From Candidatus Melainabacteria bacterium (GTDB taxonomy: Bacteria; Cyanobacteriota; Vampirovibrionia; Obscuribacterales; Obscuribacteraceae), in contig CP064963.1 in assembly GCA_016699165.1 (NCBI GenBank), positions 2,356,001 through 2,420,000 of the forward strand: a stretch of DNA of 64,000 nucleotides, in the 5' to 3' direction. Below, in pieces: positions 35,152 through 43,290 of the stretch (positions within the stretch are counted from its first letter, which is position 1; every line of letters starts with the position of its first letter). Made by a program: the position numbers and the translations under genes. The notes beneath the pieces were generated by a model, which did no database searches, was not told the origin of the DNA, and saw only the letters and a list, made by a program, of their open reading frames with translations.

Positions 35152-36300
35152 ATGAGCCTGCCAAGCCAGATTGACAAGATTGAGCTAATTGACGAGGGCT
35201 TGGCCAATGACCTGGCTGCGTATGGCAAGCGCTACCGAGAGCGAACATTAAAAATCGCCATCTGGTTTGTCATCCTGGGTTCAATAACAGGCGGGCTATT
35301 AAGCTCCCTTATTCCCATTAAGCTCTTCGTCACCCTGATATTAGGCAACTTGCTTGTCGGTTGGGCTTATTGTCACTATTTGACCATAATGCTTGAAAAA
35401 CAGTTTCAGACTCGAAATTTCAACAAACTGTCCTCGAATCTAGATCGAGCCATTTTGTGGTCGAGCATTTTTTATCCTATTACCTTCTTCGAATTAAGCT
35501 CTTGCTATTTGCTCCAAATCAAGTTGTTACTTACCCAAGGTCGTTGTGTCGAACTTGAGGCTCTTGCTCGAATGGCATGGGCGTCTCATCAAAATGAAGC
35601 GATATCGGTTGGTGTACCAAAAAACAGCTTACTTGCAAATGCCCTGGCGTGCTCTTACCTGGGACAGCGTCGGGACCGCCAGGCCGTAACCATTTTGGAA
35701 AATATGTTGCGTGTAGAAAAACAGAAAGAAATCATCAGAGTTCTTGCGGTGAATCTTGCTTTGTGCCATATACGCCTGAAGGAGTTTGATAATGCTGCCA
35801 AAGTGTTAGAAAAACACGAAAAGTCTCTGGATAAATGTCCTGACATGGTTCAAGCAAGGCTGGATTTGATTCACGCTTGCATCAATACCCAAAAAGAAAA
35901 ATATGATCTGGCGACTGAACAAATTAAGCAAGCACTGGTCGAAGGAAAAAACGCCAAAGAAACCATCGAATTTATGGCGCAGTGCCAGGCGGTGCTTGGT
36001 CGAATTCGATTTGGTCAAGGACGCCAGGAAGAGGGCGAGCTTCATTTCAAAACGGCCGTCGATATGATTCGAACAAATGCTAGTCCAGACTTTCTAACTC
36101 TGGCTCAGATTCTAGAAGAACATTCAGAGTGCTTGGAGCAAAATGGACGTAACGACGAAAGTGAGGCTCTTAAGGCTGAATCATATCATTGCGAGTCTTT
36201 ATATCTTGAGCGCGAGCTTTCCAAAATTGATTCTATTCGCTCTCGAATAGCACAAAAAAATCCCACTTTAATGCTCACCCATATCATAAATAAGAGCTAG
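35152..36300 (+). CDS. Membrane-anchored TPR-like protein (paralogue 1)
   Basis: 382 residues. Two membrane helices (about residues 39-75: IAIWFVILGSITGGLLSSL and LFVTLILGNLLVGWAYCHY) precede a cytoplasmic helical-repeat region of TPR type (CSYLGQRRDRQAVTILENML, HIRLKEFDNAAKVLEKHEK, FGQGRQEEGELHFKTAVDMI). Function unknown; probably a membrane scaffold. Tandem with a clear paralogue starting at 36344 (ELIDEGLANDLAAYGK against ELVDAQFAYDLAVFGK). AGGGGAC lies nine nt before ATG 35152. The palindrome variant at 35597 encodes EAISVG. Confidence 0.75.
   Translation: MSLPSQIDKIELIDEGLANDLAAYGKRYRERTLKIAIWFVILGSITGGLLSSLIPIKLFVTLILGNLLVGWAYCHYLTIMLEKQFQTRNFNKLSSNLDRAILWSSIFYPITFFELSSCYLLQIKLLLTQGRCVELEALARMAWASHQNEAISVGVPKNSLLANALACSYLGQRRDRQAVTILENMLRVEKQKEIIRVLAVNLALCHIRLKEFDNAAKVLEKHEKSLDKCPDMVQARLDLIHACINTQKEKYDLATEQIKQALVEGKNAKETIEFMAQCQAVLGRIRFGQGRQEEGELHFKTAVDMIRTNASPDFLTLAQILEEHSECLEQNGRNDESEALKAESYHCESLYLERELSKIDSIRSRIAQKNPTLMLTHIINKS
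35597..35610. repeat. Palindrome variant AAGCGATATCGGTT
   Basis: Identical to the variant at 14957; in-gene, read as A-I-S-V. Confidence 0.8.
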
Positions 36301-36331
36301 GCTGGCAGTTTGGCATCTCATTTAAAAAATA

Positions 36332-36345
36332 AACCGATATCGGTT
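36332..36345. repeat. Dispersed palindrome core overlapping a start codon
   Basis: Exact core with left arm intact; its last two T bases are the first two bases of the TTG start of the following gene. Confidence 0.95.
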
Positions 36346-37519
36346 GGAGGAAAAAATAGAAAGTAAAACCTGTCAGAAATTGGAAAAACTCGAATTGGTC
36401 GATGCCCAGTTTGCTTATGATTTGGCGGTTTTTGGCAAATCCCAAAGTTCAAGTCAAATACAGGCAGGCATTCTCGCTTTTGGTTCGGGAGGAGTGATTG
36501 GCTTTCTCTTTGCCATTTTCGACCAGAATATGTTGCTCTTTGATTTGAGCATTTTTTTATTTCTACTAAGCATCGCTTACACAACAAATTTAACTATGTC
36601 ACTTGTTAAAACATTCAGTTTGCACGACTATGACCAAATCTGGAGAGACTTTAACAAGACCTTCTTCTGGTGCAAATCTTGGGCGCCATTTAGCCATATT
36701 CAATTGCGCCTGGTCACAATCGTTCAAAACGAGACACTTATAAATCAAGGCAGATATGCCGAATTAGAAGCGATAACCAGAGTACAGTGGGCTCATGATG
36801 AGCGCGACTCGGTTTATTGCGGAGTGCCAAAGAAAACAGAAGTTGCATATATCTTAGCCATTTCGCTCATGGGACAAAGAAGGTTCAATGAGGCAATAGA
36901 TATTTTAGAAAATCTGAGCAAAGGAACAAAAAAACATTACTTACACAGAGGCATTTTGCACAGTCTGGCTTTTTGCTACATCGAGCGCGGTGACATCGAG
37001 AAAGCAAACAAGCTGCTCGACAACAACGAAGAGATAATGAACACAAGACCAGCATGGGGATTAGCTCTTGACCAGGACCTTGTGCGTGTCCAATTGGAGC
37101 TTCATAGAAAAAATCTTGATACTGCCGCTGAAAAGCTGGCCGCGCTAAGCAACTATTCTCGCAATTCAAAGATATCTCCAGAATTCAGAGCGCATTATTT
37201 CAGAACTATTTCTCGATTACGCGAATCACAAGACCGCATTGAAGAAGCCGAACTGCATCTTCAAACCGCAATAGATATCATAAGAAGTGCACCTTCTCTC
37301 AATTCACTTTCTTTATCCGAGACTTATTTTGAGTATTCTAAATTTTTAGAGCGCAATGGAAAATTCGACCAGTCACTTTGCATGGCTCGTCAAAGCGAAG
37401 ATTTCGAAAGCGACTACTTGCAAAAGCAGTTGGCAAGGTTGGATGATATTCGACGTCTTATCGCCCGTAAATCAAGGTATCCGGTTAGCATGATACGGTT
37501 ACTCTGCGAGTCAGCATAA
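36344..37519 (+). CDS. Membrane-anchored TPR-like protein (paralogue 2)
   Basis: 391 residues from a TTG. Same plan as the preceding gene: two membrane helices (about 40-85), then TPR-like repeats (ISLMGQRRFNEAIDILENL, YIERGDIEKANKLLDNN, DRIEEAELHLQTAIDIIRS). The TTG overlaps the palindrome and has no SD before it. A perfect GGAGG at 36346-36350 instead sits five nt before an in-frame ATA (36356), so initiation at ATA or loss of an ancestral ATG is possible. Its stop abuts the next ATG (TAAATG), so both are co-translated. Confidence 0.72.
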   Translation: MEEKIESKTCQKLEKLELVDAQFAYDLAVFGKSQSSSQIQAGILAFGSGGVIGFLFAIFDQNMLLFDLSIFLFLLSIAYTTNLTMSLVKTFSLHDYDQIWRDFNKTFFWCKSWAPFSHIQLRLVTIVQNETLINQGRYAELEAITRVQWAHDERDSVYCGVPKKTEVAYILAISLMGQRRFNEAIDILENLSKGTKKHYLHRGILHSLAFCYIERGDIEKANKLLDNNEEIMNTRPAWGLALDQDLVRVQLELHRKNLDTAAEKLAALSNYSRNSKISPEFRAHYFRTISRLRESQDRIEEAELHLQTAIDIIRSAPSLNSLSLSETYFEYSKFLERNGKFDQSLCMARQSEDFESDYLQKQLARLDDIRRLIARKSRYPVSMIRLLCESA

Positions 37520-38023
37520 ATGTCGCACCAAACAATAGGAAATTTAGCTGCAGACACTCGAATAAACATCGAGGAATCACTTAATGCAATCGTGGAAAAT
37601 GTAGAAGCAGTTCTTTTCATTTTGCCTCAAACCCAAGTTGCAGAACTTTGGAAAGTGAGGGTAGAACAAGAATTTGCCATTGTGCGCGACGCACTTGAAT
37701 CAATCATGACTAACGTCAGAGTAATGGATCAATATTTCATGGATTTTCTAAACTTTGAAGATCCAAGCGTGGCGCGTGATTTAACTCAGTTATCGGTGCA
37801 GATTAACACCGAATTGCGCCAGGAGCTAACTCGTCTAACTTATCTGGTAGATGCTTTAAGTGTGCTTCCCGAAGAAGAATCAACTCTGCCTCTAGTTATC
37901 ACTAATGCTTCCAACAAAATATTGATGGCAGAAGAGCGCTTCAATCAAGCTCTGAGCGATATGTCTAATCTTGTCACTGAGTTTTTTAAATTGACTCAGC
38001 CAGATGGCATAGACCAGGAATAA
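37520..38023 (+). CDS. Hypothetical helical protein
   Basis: 167 residues, predominantly alpha-helical and acidic, without signal or membrane segments; possibly a bundle (NIEESLNAIVENVEAVLFIL, RQELTRLTYLVDALSVL). Not recognised. It starts on the base after the stop of the TPR paralogue, so it is likely the third gene of that operon and a candidate soluble partner. Confidence 0.6.
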   Translation: MSHQTIGNLAADTRINIEESLNAIVENVEAVLFILPQTQVAELWKVRVEQEFAIVRDALESIMTNVRVMDQYFMDFLNFEDPSVARDLTQLSVQINTELRQELTRLTYLVDALSVLPEEESTLPLVITNASNKILMAEERFNQALSDMSNLVTEFFKLTQPDGIDQE

Positions 38024-38055
38024 GCTTTTACGCTGATGTTTTCTGTAATCAGTTT

Positions 38056-38610
38056 TCAGACCGAGCTTGAAAGAAAAACAGCTACTTCCTCGCTGCTCTC
38101 GCCTTCTGTGCCCGAATATAAACTCATATCCACGCCGCACAAATTGAATCCCAACTTTTGATACATCTGAATAGCTGGATAATTGAGGTTATTCGTCTCA
38201 ACCCAAATATTTTTGGCGCCAATAATTTGTCCAGTCTTTTTCAAATGGTCTACAAGTATTGTTCCGACACCCTTTTTTCGGTGCTCTCGAGCGACATAAA
38301 AATGCCAGACGCAAAGTCGTCTATTCCAATTCTTGTACGAATAGGCAAGATAACCACATAAATCATTGCCCGACTTAGCCAGAAGTATTCGATCCCACTC
38401 TTTTTCACTTGAGTCTAAATCCAACTCGTACTTTTTGGTCAGAGGCACTTCTAGAACGCGCAGCACCAATTTGAATGCATTAGTTTGACTTTCGACCTCG
38501 TACACCATGTCGGTAGTGAAACTTGTGTCCAGGGGCAACAGCATGTCCCTTAACTGATCCAAGTCGAAAGGGGCTTTTAACTCACTAATTTCAATTTTGG
38601 TTGTTTGCAT
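38056..38610 (-). CDS. GNAT-family N-acetyltransferase
   Basis: About 184 residues. The acetyl-CoA loop is REHRKKGVGTILVDHL and the C-terminal motif B region is WVETNNLNYPAIQMYQKLGF, as in RimI-like GNATs. Substrate unknown. ATG 38610 was preferred to an upstream extension that would translate the palindrome (NRYRF). A TATAAT on the minus strand at 38622-38617 ends six nt before this ATG, so the message may be leaderless. Confidence 0.85.
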   Translation of the reverse strand: MQTTKIEISELKAPFDLDQLRDMLLPLDTSFTTDMVYEVESQTNAFKLVLRVLEVPLTKKYELDLDSSEKEWDRILLAKSGNDLCGYLAYSYKNWNRRLCVWHFYVAREHRKKGVGTILVDHLKKTGQIIGAKNIWVETNNLNYPAIQMYQKLGFNLCGVDMSLYSGTEGESSEEVAVFLSSSV

Positions 38611-38616
38611 CGCCCA

Positions 38617-38649
38617 ATTATATATAAACCGATATCGGTTCGGTATAAT
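38617..38649. promoter_or_regulatory. Divergent overlapping promoters around palindrome
   Basis: A plus-strand TATAAT at 38644-38649 and a minus-strand TATAAT at 38622-38617 flank the 14-bp core at 38627-38640, at 3 and 4 bp distance. The core thus fills the -35/-10 spacer of both promoters. Recognisable -35 boxes are absent on both sides. Confidence 0.5.
38627..38640. repeat. Dispersed palindrome core in divergent promoter
   Basis: Exact core between the GNAT and oxidoreductase genes; both A/T arms are replaced by promoter-like sequence. Confidence 0.95.
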
Positions 38650-38685
38650 CACTGAACCCTTTTTTCGAGGCAATATTTTCCAGCC

Positions 38686-39678
38686 ATGCCCAAAATAGTT
38701 CGTTTTCATGAATTCGGCGACGCTTCAGTTTTAAAACTTGACGAAATGCCGATGCCCGAACCTAAAAGTGACGAAGTCAGAATCAAAGTGAAAGCTATCG
38801 GGCTCAATCGAGCCGAGGTTGTTTTTAGAGAAGGCATGTATCTGGAGCGCCCCAAAGAATTGCCCAGTCTAATAGGATACGAAGCTTCTGGTCTTGTTGA
38901 TGCAATCGGTCAAGGGGTGAGCGGATTCAAAGCCAACGACAAAGTAAGCTCAATACCGGCATTTTCAATGAACCAATATGGAGTTTATGGCGAATACGCC
39001 ATTGTTCCAGCACGAGCACTTTCGCATTATCCAGAGCATTTGTCTTTTGAAGAGGCTACATCTATCTGGATGCAGTATATGACTGCCTATGGCGCACTTA
39101 TAGACATTGCCAAAATAAAAGAAGGCGATTTTGTATTGATCAGCGCAGCAAGCTCCAGTGTCGGTCTTGCTGCAATTGAAATTTGTTTGCACCACAAGGC
39201 CATTCCCATCGCCACAACCAGAACAAGCGCCAAAAAAGCTCAGCTTTTAGAAGCTGGAGCACACGCAGTGATTGTTACTGACGATCAGGATTTGGCCGAA
39301 GAAGTGAACAAAATCACAAATGGCAAAGGGGTCAATTATGTGTTTGATCCGGTTGCAGGTAAATTTCTAAAAGAATGCGCCAAAGCCACTGCCCATGGTG
39401 GCACAATTTTTGAGTATGGAGTACTAAGCAAACAGCCATGCGTTTTTCCTTTATTCGAATCATTGCAAAAAGGTCTAACTGTCCGGGGATACACTCTATT
39501 TGAAATCACCTCGGATCCTAATAGAATGGAGCGGGGTAAAAAATATGTTTTCGATCGTCTGCAAGATAAGACTTTTAAACCAAAAATAGACAAAACTTTT
39601 TCGCTATCTAATATTCAAGAAGCGCATAAACACATGGAATCTAACACTCAAACTGGAAAAATCGTAGTGACGGTATAA
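38686..39678 (+). CDS. Quinone oxidoreductase-like MDR dehydrogenase
   Basis: 330 residues of the medium-chain dehydrogenase/reductase superfamily. N-terminal GroES-like half (FGDASVLKLDEMP, GLNRAEVVFREGMY, GYEASGLVDAIG), NADPH-binding half with ISAASSSVGLAAIEI. No structural-zinc Cys cluster and no catalytic zinc ligands, so it belongs to the zinc-free QOR group that reduces quinones or enones. ATG 38686, about 30 nt after the predicted transcription start. Confidence 0.87.
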   Translation: MPKIVRFHEFGDASVLKLDEMPMPEPKSDEVRIKVKAIGLNRAEVVFREGMYLERPKELPSLIGYEASGLVDAIGQGVSGFKANDKVSSIPAFSMNQYGVYGEYAIVPARALSHYPEHLSFEEATSIWMQYMTAYGALIDIAKIKEGDFVLISAASSSVGLAAIEICLHHKAIPIATTRTSAKKAQLLEAGAHAVIVTDDQDLAEEVNKITNGKGVNYVFDPVAGKFLKECAKATAHGGTIFEYGVLSKQPCVFPLFESLQKGLTVRGYTLFEITSDPNRMERGKKYVFDRLQDKTFKPKIDKTFSLSNIQEAHKHMESNTQTGKIVVTV

Positions 39679-39702
39679 CCGCAAGATATAACGGTATATT
39701 TT

Positions 39703-40128
39703 ATGAACGATAAAAAAGCGGTTGTGCTGGTAGTCGAAGATTATTCTGTCGAACAGCGCCTCTTGCAGATTTTAATAGAAGAAATTGGACTTGAAGCAAA
39801 AGTTGTGGAAAACGGTAAAGCCGCTCTTGCTGCACTTGACGCCAATCCCGACCAGTACTCGCTAATTTTAATGGACGTGGCCATGGCTGGAATGAATGGA
39901 CTTGAGTGCACCCGGACTATTAGAGAGCGAGAACGAGAACGCGAACGCGAGCAAGAACAAACTGAAAATATCACTCGTCACATTCCCATTATAGGTGTAA
40001 CTGCCTGCGTGCTCGAAGGAGACCAACAAGCTTGTCTTGATGCAGGTATGGACGATTATTTAAGTAAGCCATTTAAACTAGAACAATTCAGCGCCATCAT
40101 CAACAAATGGATGCTCACACATCAATAA
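39703..40128 (+). CDS. CheY-like receiver with Arg-Glu repeat insert
   Basis: 141 residues. Acidic pocket VVEDYS, acceptor Asp in LILMDVAMAGMNG, Thr in IGVTACV and Lys in YLSKPFK: a complete receiver as found in hybrid kinases. Between the acceptor helix and the next strand lies an insert of repeated Arg-Glu pairs (about residues 74-88), coded by GAGCGA/GAACGC-type hexamers, likely a slippage expansion. No output domain. No SD before ATG 39703. Confidence 0.88.
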   Translation: MNDKKAVVLVVEDYSVEQRLLQILIEEIGLEAKVVENGKAALAALDANPDQYSLILMDVAMAGMNGLECTRTIREREREREREQEQTENITRHIPIIGVTACVLEGDQQACLDAGMDDYLSKPFKLEQFSAIINKWMLTHQ

Positions 40129-40148
40129 GCAGGTAATAAGAGGAAGAA

Positions 40149-40883
40149 ATGCAAAGCACCGCAACCAAATTGAAAACAGAAAATCTCGATTACAAATTAG
40201 GCAATGACACTTTTGAAGGATTTGTTGCCTACGACGAAAGTAAGTCCGGCAAACGTCCAAGCGTTGTAGTCTGTCATGCCTGGGCAGGACAAATGGATGC
40301 TGAGCGCGATATTACCAAAAAACTAGCCGAACTTGGTTATTTGGGTTTTGCTGCTGACGTTTATGGCAAAGGTGTTCGCGGCGACATCCAGGGCGATAAT
40401 ACCAACCTGATGATGCCACTTTTGCAAGATCGTACTTTGCTCAAGAACAGATTGCTTGCATCAGTCGAGGCGGCGTCTAAACATGCGATGAGTGAATCAG
40501 ATAAAGTTGCAGTGATTGGTTATTGTTTTGGTGGTTTGTGCGTCCTTGATTTAGCCCGCGCCAACGCCCCCGTTCAAGGCGTGGTGAGCTTCCACGGACT
40601 TTTTTCTCCACCCGATTGGAAAATCGAAAAACAAATCAAACCCAAAATTTTAATTCTACACGGATGGGATGACCCCATGGCCACCCCGCAAAACGTGCTT
40701 GAAATATCGAACGAATTAACAAGAGCAAATGCAGATTGGCAGCTCCATGGATATGGCGGTACGATGCATGCGTTCACAAATCCTGCTGCCAACAATAAAG
40801 AGCGCGGAACGGTTTACAACGAAGTGGCAGCTATACGTTCATGGCAATCGATGCAAAATTTCTTGAGCGAAATTTTCGCCTGA
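40149..40883 (+). CDS. Dienelactone hydrolase family protein
   Basis: 244 residues, second such enzyme in the window. Nucleophile Cys in IGYCFGGLCVLDL, Asp in GWDDPMATP, His in GTMHAFTNP. The lid region (DRTLLKNRLLASVEA) is typical of the DLH-like bacterial group of unknown substrate. AGAGGAAG six nt before ATG 40149. It ends 12 bp from the convergent FAD protein gene, leaving no room for a separate terminator. Confidence 0.9.
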   Translation: MQSTATKLKTENLDYKLGNDTFEGFVAYDESKSGKRPSVVVCHAWAGQMDAERDITKKLAELGYLGFAADVYGKGVRGDIQGDNTNLMMPLLQDRTLLKNRLLASVEAASKHAMSESDKVAVIGYCFGGLCVLDLARANAPVQGVVSFHGLFSPPDWKIEKQIKPKILILHGWDDPMATPQNVLEISNELTRANADWQLHGYGGTMHAFTNPAANNKERGTVYNEVAAIRSWQSMQNFLSEIFA

Positions 40884-40895
40884 GCTATTTAAAAA

Positions 40896-42071
40896 CTAGC
40901 AAACTAAACCGGCTGCATATCCAGATGCCCATGCCCATTGGAAGTTATAACCTCCAAGCCAGCCTGTGACGTCTACTACTTCACCAATAAAATAAAGTCC
41001 CGATACTTTTTTTGCTTCCATAGTTTTGGACGAAAGCTCGTTGGTGTCTACGCCTCCGCGAGTAACTTCGGCTTTTTTATAACCAACAGTACTTGAGGGA
41101 AAAATTTTCCAGCTATTTAAAACGTCACCTAGTTTCTTCAATTGCGGCTCGTTAAGCGTGTTAATCGGTCCAGAGATGTTATTTACTTGAGCGAATTTAT
41201 CGGCAAAACGTTTGGTTAACTTAGTTGCAAGTACGTTTTTTATATCAACTTTTGAGCCTTCTTTTTTTACAGAAAGCAGAAACTCATAAGCATCTAAATC
41301 AGGCAGCAAGTCGAGAACTAAGGGCATTCCATTTTGCCAATATAGTGAAGTTTGCAAACTGGCGGGACCAGATAATCCATTGTGAGTAAATAAAATATTT
41401 TCTCTAAATGTCACATCGCCACTAGTGGCATTAACATCGAGCGAGACGCCGGAAAGCTCACCCCAGACGGATAAATCAGACTTAGACAAATTAAAGCCAT
41501 CGAGTGCTGGATCGGTATTAACTAGTTTCAAATCAAACTGCTTAGCAAGCTCGTAACCAAATCCGGTGGCACCTATTTGCGGAATGGACAGACCGCCTGT
41601 TGCCACCACAAGAGACTGAGAGCTAAACTCGCCTCGATTGGTTTTTATATGAAAATTTTCTTTTTTGCTCACAGACAAAATAGAACAATCTAAAAAACAT
41701 TCGACTTGCGCTTTTCTACATTCGTCAACGAGCATAGTCACTATGTTTTGAGCCGAGCCATCGCAAAACAATTGTCCCAATTTTTTTTCGTGGTATGAAA
41801 TGCGGTGGCGCTCCACCATCTCAATAAAATCATCAGGTGTAAATCTGGATAGTGCAGACTTAGCAAAATGCGGGTTTTGCGAGACATAATTTGCAGGTCC
41901 AGCATTTATATTAGTAAAGTTACAACGCCCGCCGCCCGAAATTAAAATCTTGCGCCCAATCTTTTGACTATGGTCGAGCATGGCTACACGCCGTCCGCGC
42001 CTGGCTGCATGAATAGCGCACATCATGCCTGCTCCGCCTGCGCCGATTATAATTACATCAAAATTTTGCAA
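40896..42071 (-). CDS. HI0933-like flavoprotein (BaiN/YhiN family)
   Basis: 391 residues. FAD-binding GAGGAGMMCAIHAARRG, the family signature ISGGGRCNFTN, VVATGGLSIPQIGATGFGYELA, and the C-terminal GEVVDVTGWLGGYNFQWAWASGYAAG. Members are NAD(P)/FAD-dependent oxidoreductases of unsettled substrate. ATG 42071 opens MQNFDVIIIGAG. 18 nt after the kinase-like gene, same strand, so likely co-transcribed. Confidence 0.92.
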   Translation of the reverse strand: MQNFDVIIIGAGGAGMMCAIHAARRGRRVAMLDHSQKIGRKILISGGGRCNFTNINAGPANYVSQNPHFAKSALSRFTPDDFIEMVERHRISYHEKKLGQLFCDGSAQNIVTMLVDECRKAQVECFLDCSILSVSKKENFHIKTNRGEFSSQSLVVATGGLSIPQIGATGFGYELAKQFDLKLVNTDPALDGFNLSKSDLSVWGELSGVSLDVNATSGDVTFRENILFTHNGLSGPASLQTSLYWQNGMPLVLDLLPDLDAYEFLLSVKKEGSKVDIKNVLATKLTKRFADKFAQVNNISGPINTLNEPQLKKLGDVLNSWKIFPSSTVGYKKAEVTRGGVDTNELSSKTMEAKKVSGLYFIGEVVDVTGWLGGYNFQWAWASGYAAGLVC

Positions 42072-42089
42072 AAGCTGCTTAATCCGCGC

Positions 42090-42812
42090 CTAAAAATCGC
42101 GCTCGTAAGGACCGGTTCTGTCTTTCCAGCCAAGTACTTTGCGGGTCCAGAATAAATACACTTTCTTACCTGTTGCCATCCAGATTCTAGTTGGCACACT
42201 CTTCGTGTTCAAAATCTTGCGCTCTGAAGCAGAGACCGGATAATAATCGCGCTTGTGCTTCAAAATATGGCGCAGATCTTCGCGACACAAAGTCAAAAAC
42301 AATTTGCTGTGAATGTCTTTAAAGCACAAAGCAAGTTGAAAATCGACCAGAACAGGTTTCCCATCAGATGTGCGAACGAGCCAGTTAGCTTGTTTAGCCA
42401 GATCGTTATTGCAAACGCCATAACGTCGCATTTTGCGAATAAGCTCCATACCATCTTGATAGAACTGGCGTGGCATTGCTTGCTTGTCCATGCGATAAAG
42501 CACTTCGGCTTCAATAAAGCTGCGAATATGAAAATCGGGATCGACGGCAAGTAACTGAGGCACCTGACCTGCAGAAGCAAGAGCGCCTAGTTTGCGCAGG
42601 GCACGCTTTTCGTTATTGGCTAAAATCAATGCAATGGGGCGCAACCAGGCGACCTTGGTGTATTTGCGCCGAATTGCTGGCGTATGTCCCTGAGCATTCA
42701 CCCAGTGACCAGTTTCGATACAACCAAATGCATCGCTTTTGAGCTGCTTTTCCACTTCGAATTTGCCGAAGGAATTGGCTTGGGGCTTGGCTTTGTAGCA
42801 AGCTGAACGCAT
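42090..42812 (-). CDS. RIO/KdkA-like kinase-fold protein
   Basis: 240 residues. The catalytic-loop-like NNDLAKQANWLV and the metal-binding-like VLVDFQLAL match the protein-kinase-like fold of lipopolysaccharide-type kinases (KdkA/WaaP) and RIO kinases. The preceding RSFIEAEVLYRMDK would be the hinge. The usual HxD His is Asn here. A sugar or lipid kinase role is inferred. It could be co-transcribed with the flavoprotein downstream. About 180 bp upstream (42813-42993) shows no gene. Confidence 0.6.
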   Translation of the reverse strand: MRSACYKAKPQANSFGKFEVEKQLKSDAFGCIETGHWVNAQGHTPAIRRKYTKVAWLRPIALILANNEKRALRKLGALASAGQVPQLLAVDPDFHIRSFIEAEVLYRMDKQAMPRQFYQDGMELIRKMRRYGVCNNDLAKQANWLVRTSDGKPVLVDFQLALCFKDIHSKLFLTLCREDLRHILKHKRDYYPVSASERKILNTKSVPTRIWMATGKKVYLFWTRKVLGWKDRTGPYERDF

Positions 42813-42993
42813 ATATAAGACCCGATTAACCTAAGAAGTCATGCGCTGCAAGTATACACCCATTCGCTCATTCTGGTTTTTCGGCTGAAGCAGGTCTAAG
42901 CTTCGCCACCTTAAAATTAGGCCATGGACGACTTGGCCAAAAGAGATCATGGTACCAATAGCGATACCAACCTAGAATACTCAACCTCGAACT

Positions 42994-43176
42994 TCATTTG
43001 CTGCGCGCTTTATTTAATTGTTTGAGAATATCTGGCGTCTCTTCCTCGACTTCAAAGTAAGCTTCGCGATTAGTCAGTTTGATGATTGTGCCAGTTTCCC
43101 TAGGTCCCAGAGTGAGAATATGGGCTGAGTTAAGCCAAAATTCTTTTCCTTCAGTATTCGTTAGTTTAATAAACAT
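42994..43176 (-). CDS. FlbD-family small protein
   Basis: 60 residues: MFIKLTNTEGKEFWLNSAHI followed by TIIKLTNREAYFEVEEE, the pattern of FlbD proteins, small beta proteins first seen in flagellar operons but common elsewhere. No flagellar genes are near. The start was set at the conserved MFIKLT; GAGGA lies about 12 nt upstream. A GTG 18 nt further up is possible. Confidence 0.75.
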   Translation of the reverse strand: MFIKLTNTEGKEFWLNSAHILTLGPRETGTIIKLTNREAYFEVEEETPDILKQLNKARSK

Positions 43177-43290
43177 ATTTATCGACGTCCTCACCTAGAA
43201 ATGAAAAATAGTAGCGTCGCCACAACGTAGAAATAATTATATCCGTCTTTCGATACCAAACCAGTTTTGTCAACCTGGTAAAATCGCCTA

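Noticed and set aside
39930..39960. Hexamer repeat in the receiver gene as a regulatory microsatellite
   Set aside because: The unit is a multiple of three and in frame, so length change would not switch the gene; treated as slippage in a tolerant loop.
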